From: Streptomyces sp. NBC_01288
GTDB taxonomy: Bacteria > Actinomycetota > Actinomycetes > Streptomycetales > Streptomycetaceae
Length of the DNA stretch: 64,000 nt
Assembly (NCBI RefSeq): GCF_035982055.1
Contig: NZ_CP108427.1
Coordinates: forward strand, 4,897,001-4,961,000
Direction: 5' to 3'
The notes beneath the pieces are model-generated. The model was not told the DNA's origin. It made no database searches and worked only from the letters and a program-made list of their open reading frames with translations. The first letter of the stretch is position 1, and the number at the start of each line of letters is the position of its first letter. Both the position numbers and the translations under genes were made by a program. This document shows, in pieces, positions 62,641-64,000 of the stretch.

Positions 62641-63218
62641 TGACGCTGTACGCCCGCTCGCGTCAAGTGCCCGCGTCCCTCGTCGCGTTGGTGATCAGCG
62701 CGGCGGCGATGCGGGCACTCGCCGGGGGCGGCGCCCAAGGGTTCGGTGATGGGCGGCTGCCCGTGCTCGTCCTCGCCACGGGAGTGATGGCGGCCTCGAT
62801 CGGGTTCAGTGGGCAGGACCTCGCGCTGGACCGGACGGCCGCGATCCGCTGGGTGCCGCGGAGAGCGGCGCATGTGCTGCTCGCCGGGGCGGTCGTCGCG
62901 GCGGTGCTGCTGGCCGTGCAGGGGGCGGGCACGCCCGTGGGGACGTCCATGGCCGTCACCGAGTTCGTCGTGCGGGACAGCGCGGGACTGACCGGGCTTG
63001 CCGCCCTGGGCGCGGCGTTCTCGGGCGGGCGGTACGCGTGGACGCTGCCGTTCGCCTGGCTGTCGTTCACGTTCTTCGCCCCGGCCGCTACGAGTACGGC
63101 GACGCGGGTGGCGACCTGGATGCTGCTGCCGGCCGGCTCGGCGGCGGGTACCTGGACCGCCCTGCTGCTCCTGGGAGTTGGCACCGCGGCGTACGCCTTC
63201 GCGGGACCGAGGCGGTGA
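62616..63218 (+). CDS. Membrane protein, probable ABC transporter subunit
   Basis: A 200-aa protein with about six helices (LVALVISAAAMRALA, LPVLVLATGVMAASIGF, HVLLAGAVVAAVLLAV and so on). GTG 62616 has GGAGGGG directly upstream; both lie in the second tandem unit. Probably a further permease of the preceding transporter. Confidence 0.65.
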   Translation: MTWMPGRWLTLYARSRQVPASLVALVISAAAMRALAGGGAQGFGDGRLPVLVLATGVMAASIGFSGQDLALDRTAAIRWVPRRAAHVLLAGAVVAAVLLAVQGAGTPVGTSMAVTEFVVRDSAGLTGLAALGAAFSGGRYAWTLPFAWLSFTFFAPAATSTATRVATWMLLPAGSAAGTWTALLLLGVGTAAYAFAGPRR

Positions 63219-63235
63219 GCGGGGGTTTTCGACGG

Positions 63236-63973
63236 TCATCCCGGCGTTCGGGACACGGCACCGGTAACCGAAAGGACGCTCCCGATCTTCGCGTCCTCGT
63301 AGAACCACTTGGCGTCGGCCGAGTCCAGGCCGATCCAGCCGGCGCCCGTGTCGCGCTTGCCGGTGCTCTGCTCTTTGGAGGAGAAGGCGATGCCGACGTA
63401 GACCGGTTGGTCGTCGGTGTCGCGCAGTTCGACCGCGAGCGAGACCTCCGTGGTGTAGGCGACTCCGCCGGCCAGATCGGTGACCGTCTCCACCTTGGTC
63501 TCGTGCTTCTTGTAGACGGTCAACGGCCCTGCCAGGTCAAGGCCGTCGGGGAGGCCGGAGGTCATCGGCATGACCCGGTCCCCGACGATCAGGGCGCGCT
63601 TGCCGAGGACGACGGTGCCCGTGGCGGACGCGCGCGGTACGGGAGTTGTCACCTCGGGGGAGGTGACGCGGGGCGACGGGACGGGGTCGGCGTGGGTGGC
63701 GGCCGGGATTTGACGCCCGTCCCCGTCGTCCGCGGAGTGCGTGAAACCGACGCTCAACGCGAAGGCGACCAGGGCGAAAGCCACCGCACCCGCGCCCAAC
63801 GTGCCCGCCGTCCGACGGCGCCCCCGGCGCACGGCACGGCCGCGGACCGCAGCGCCGGAGAGCACCGGGAGGGTCTCATGGCGTGCCGCCAACTCGCGCA
63901 GGGCGGTGGAGAGTTCGGAGTCGACGGAAACTTCGGCGGCGGGGACTCCGTCCTTGGAGAGTTCGTCAGACAC
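63236..63973 (-). CDS. Membrane-anchored protein of unknown function
   Basis: A 245-aa protein. Basic segment (RGRAVRRGRRRTAG) before a membrane helix (about residues 56-74, LGAGAVAFALVAFALSV), then an extracytoplasmic part with TVYKKHETKVETVTDLAGGV and KWFYEDAKIGSVLSV. No YkuD or other enzymatic motif is seen. GTG 63973 has GGAAGGAG upstream. Probably the downstream gene of an operon continuing beyond the right edge. Confidence 0.6.
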   Translation of the reverse strand: MSDELSKDGVPAAEVSVDSELSTALRELAARHETLPVLSGAAVRGRAVRRGRRRTAGTLGAGAVAFALVAFALSVGFTHSADDGDGRQIPAATHADPVPSPRVTSPEVTTPVPRASATGTVVLGKRALIVGDRVMPMTSGLPDGLDLAGPLTVYKKHETKVETVTDLAGGVAYTTEVSLAVELRDTDDQPVYVGIAFSSKEQSTGKRDTGAGWIGLDSADAKWFYEDAKIGSVLSVTGAVSRTPG

Positions 63974-64000
63974 GACCGCTCTCCTTCCGAACCGACGCGT

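Noticed and set aside
62166..63308. Minus-strand frame through the tandem repeats
   Set aside because: Proline-rich repetitive translation of the repeat, with no ribosome site and opposing the real transporter genes.
1..64000. CRISPR array, rRNA genes or a biosynthetic gene cluster
   Set aside because: No regularly spaced repeats, no rRNA sequence and no PKS/NRPS-type genes were found.

Overview
The window is very GC-rich with strongly GC-biased third codon positions, many GTG/TTG starts and short overlapping operons. Together with a dnaK-grpE-dnaJ-hspR operon carrying HAIR operators, a clpB with the same operator, SigK/RskA, DUF397/DUF5753 genes and a LuxR-like regulator family, this points to the chromosome of a Streptomyces species. 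No rRNA was seen and there is one tRNA (Gly, anticodon CCC). Function calls rest on motifs and family knowledge, not on database searches.

Layout. (1) 1-12.4 kb, mostly minus strand: a truncated membrane protein (probable sensor kinase), an acyltransferase-3 protein, an alpha/beta hydrolase, a short kynurenine route (tryptophan 2,3-dioxygenase, kynureninase, formamidase-like hydrolase, with a TetR gene between), DUF3151, an MFS exporter, class II aldolase fba, pyrE, an aldose epimerase-like gene and a CoxG/SRPBCC protein. (2) 12.5-22 kb: membrane spermidine-synthase-like protein with DUF2617, a Cys/Gly/His-rich membrane protein, an aminotransferase whose 3' end is duplicated around a YefM/YoeB-type toxin-antitoxin pair, a YbjN protein, clpB with a HAIR operator and a divergent PPOX oxidoreductase. 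(3) 22-31 kb: a coupled pair of small genes, three paralogous LuxR-like genes (one an 88-aa internally deleted form), an ATP-grasp/alpha-E/transglutaminase operon, a broken Uma2 gene and an ATPase/XRE/DUF397 module. (4) 31-42.6 kb: an orphan sugar-binding lipoprotein, a fibronectin-III secreted protein, the hspR-controlled chaperone operon, an MraY/WecA-like transferase and an EtfD-like iron-sulfur membrane oxidoreductase. (5) 42.6-43.7 kb: a 1.09-kb non-coding long inverted repeat. (6) 44-48.5 kb: an FG-GAP secreted protein, a Yip1 protein, dcd and a phosphoribosyltransferase, a zinc-ribbon peptide and tRNA-Gly. (7) 48.5-58 kb, accessory in character: species-specific genes, an IS5-like transposase remnant, a quinone reductase/aldo-keto reductase/TetR operon, secreted and VanZ-like proteins, and sigK-rskA followed by a broken fasciclin lipoprotein gene. 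(8) 58.5-64 kb: an ECF sigma factor with its own ECF-type promoter and probably a leaderless start, a zinc-finger membrane anti-sigma-like protein and ABC transporter genes interrupted by a degenerate tandem-repeat array, then a convergent membrane protein gene.

How parts work together. The two HspR-type operators (clpB and dnaK) link the main disaggregase system, DnaK-DnaJ-GrpE with ClpB, under one repressor encoded at the end of the dnaK operon. The kynurenine genes together would convert tryptophan to anthranilate. The two sigma/anti-sigma pairs each sit with probable target genes. The most unusual structures are the toxin-antitoxin cassette bracketed by a duplicated aminotransferase 3' end, the miniature LuxR-like paralogue, the long inverted repeat and the 44-bp tandem repeat that copies a ribosome-binding site and start codon.
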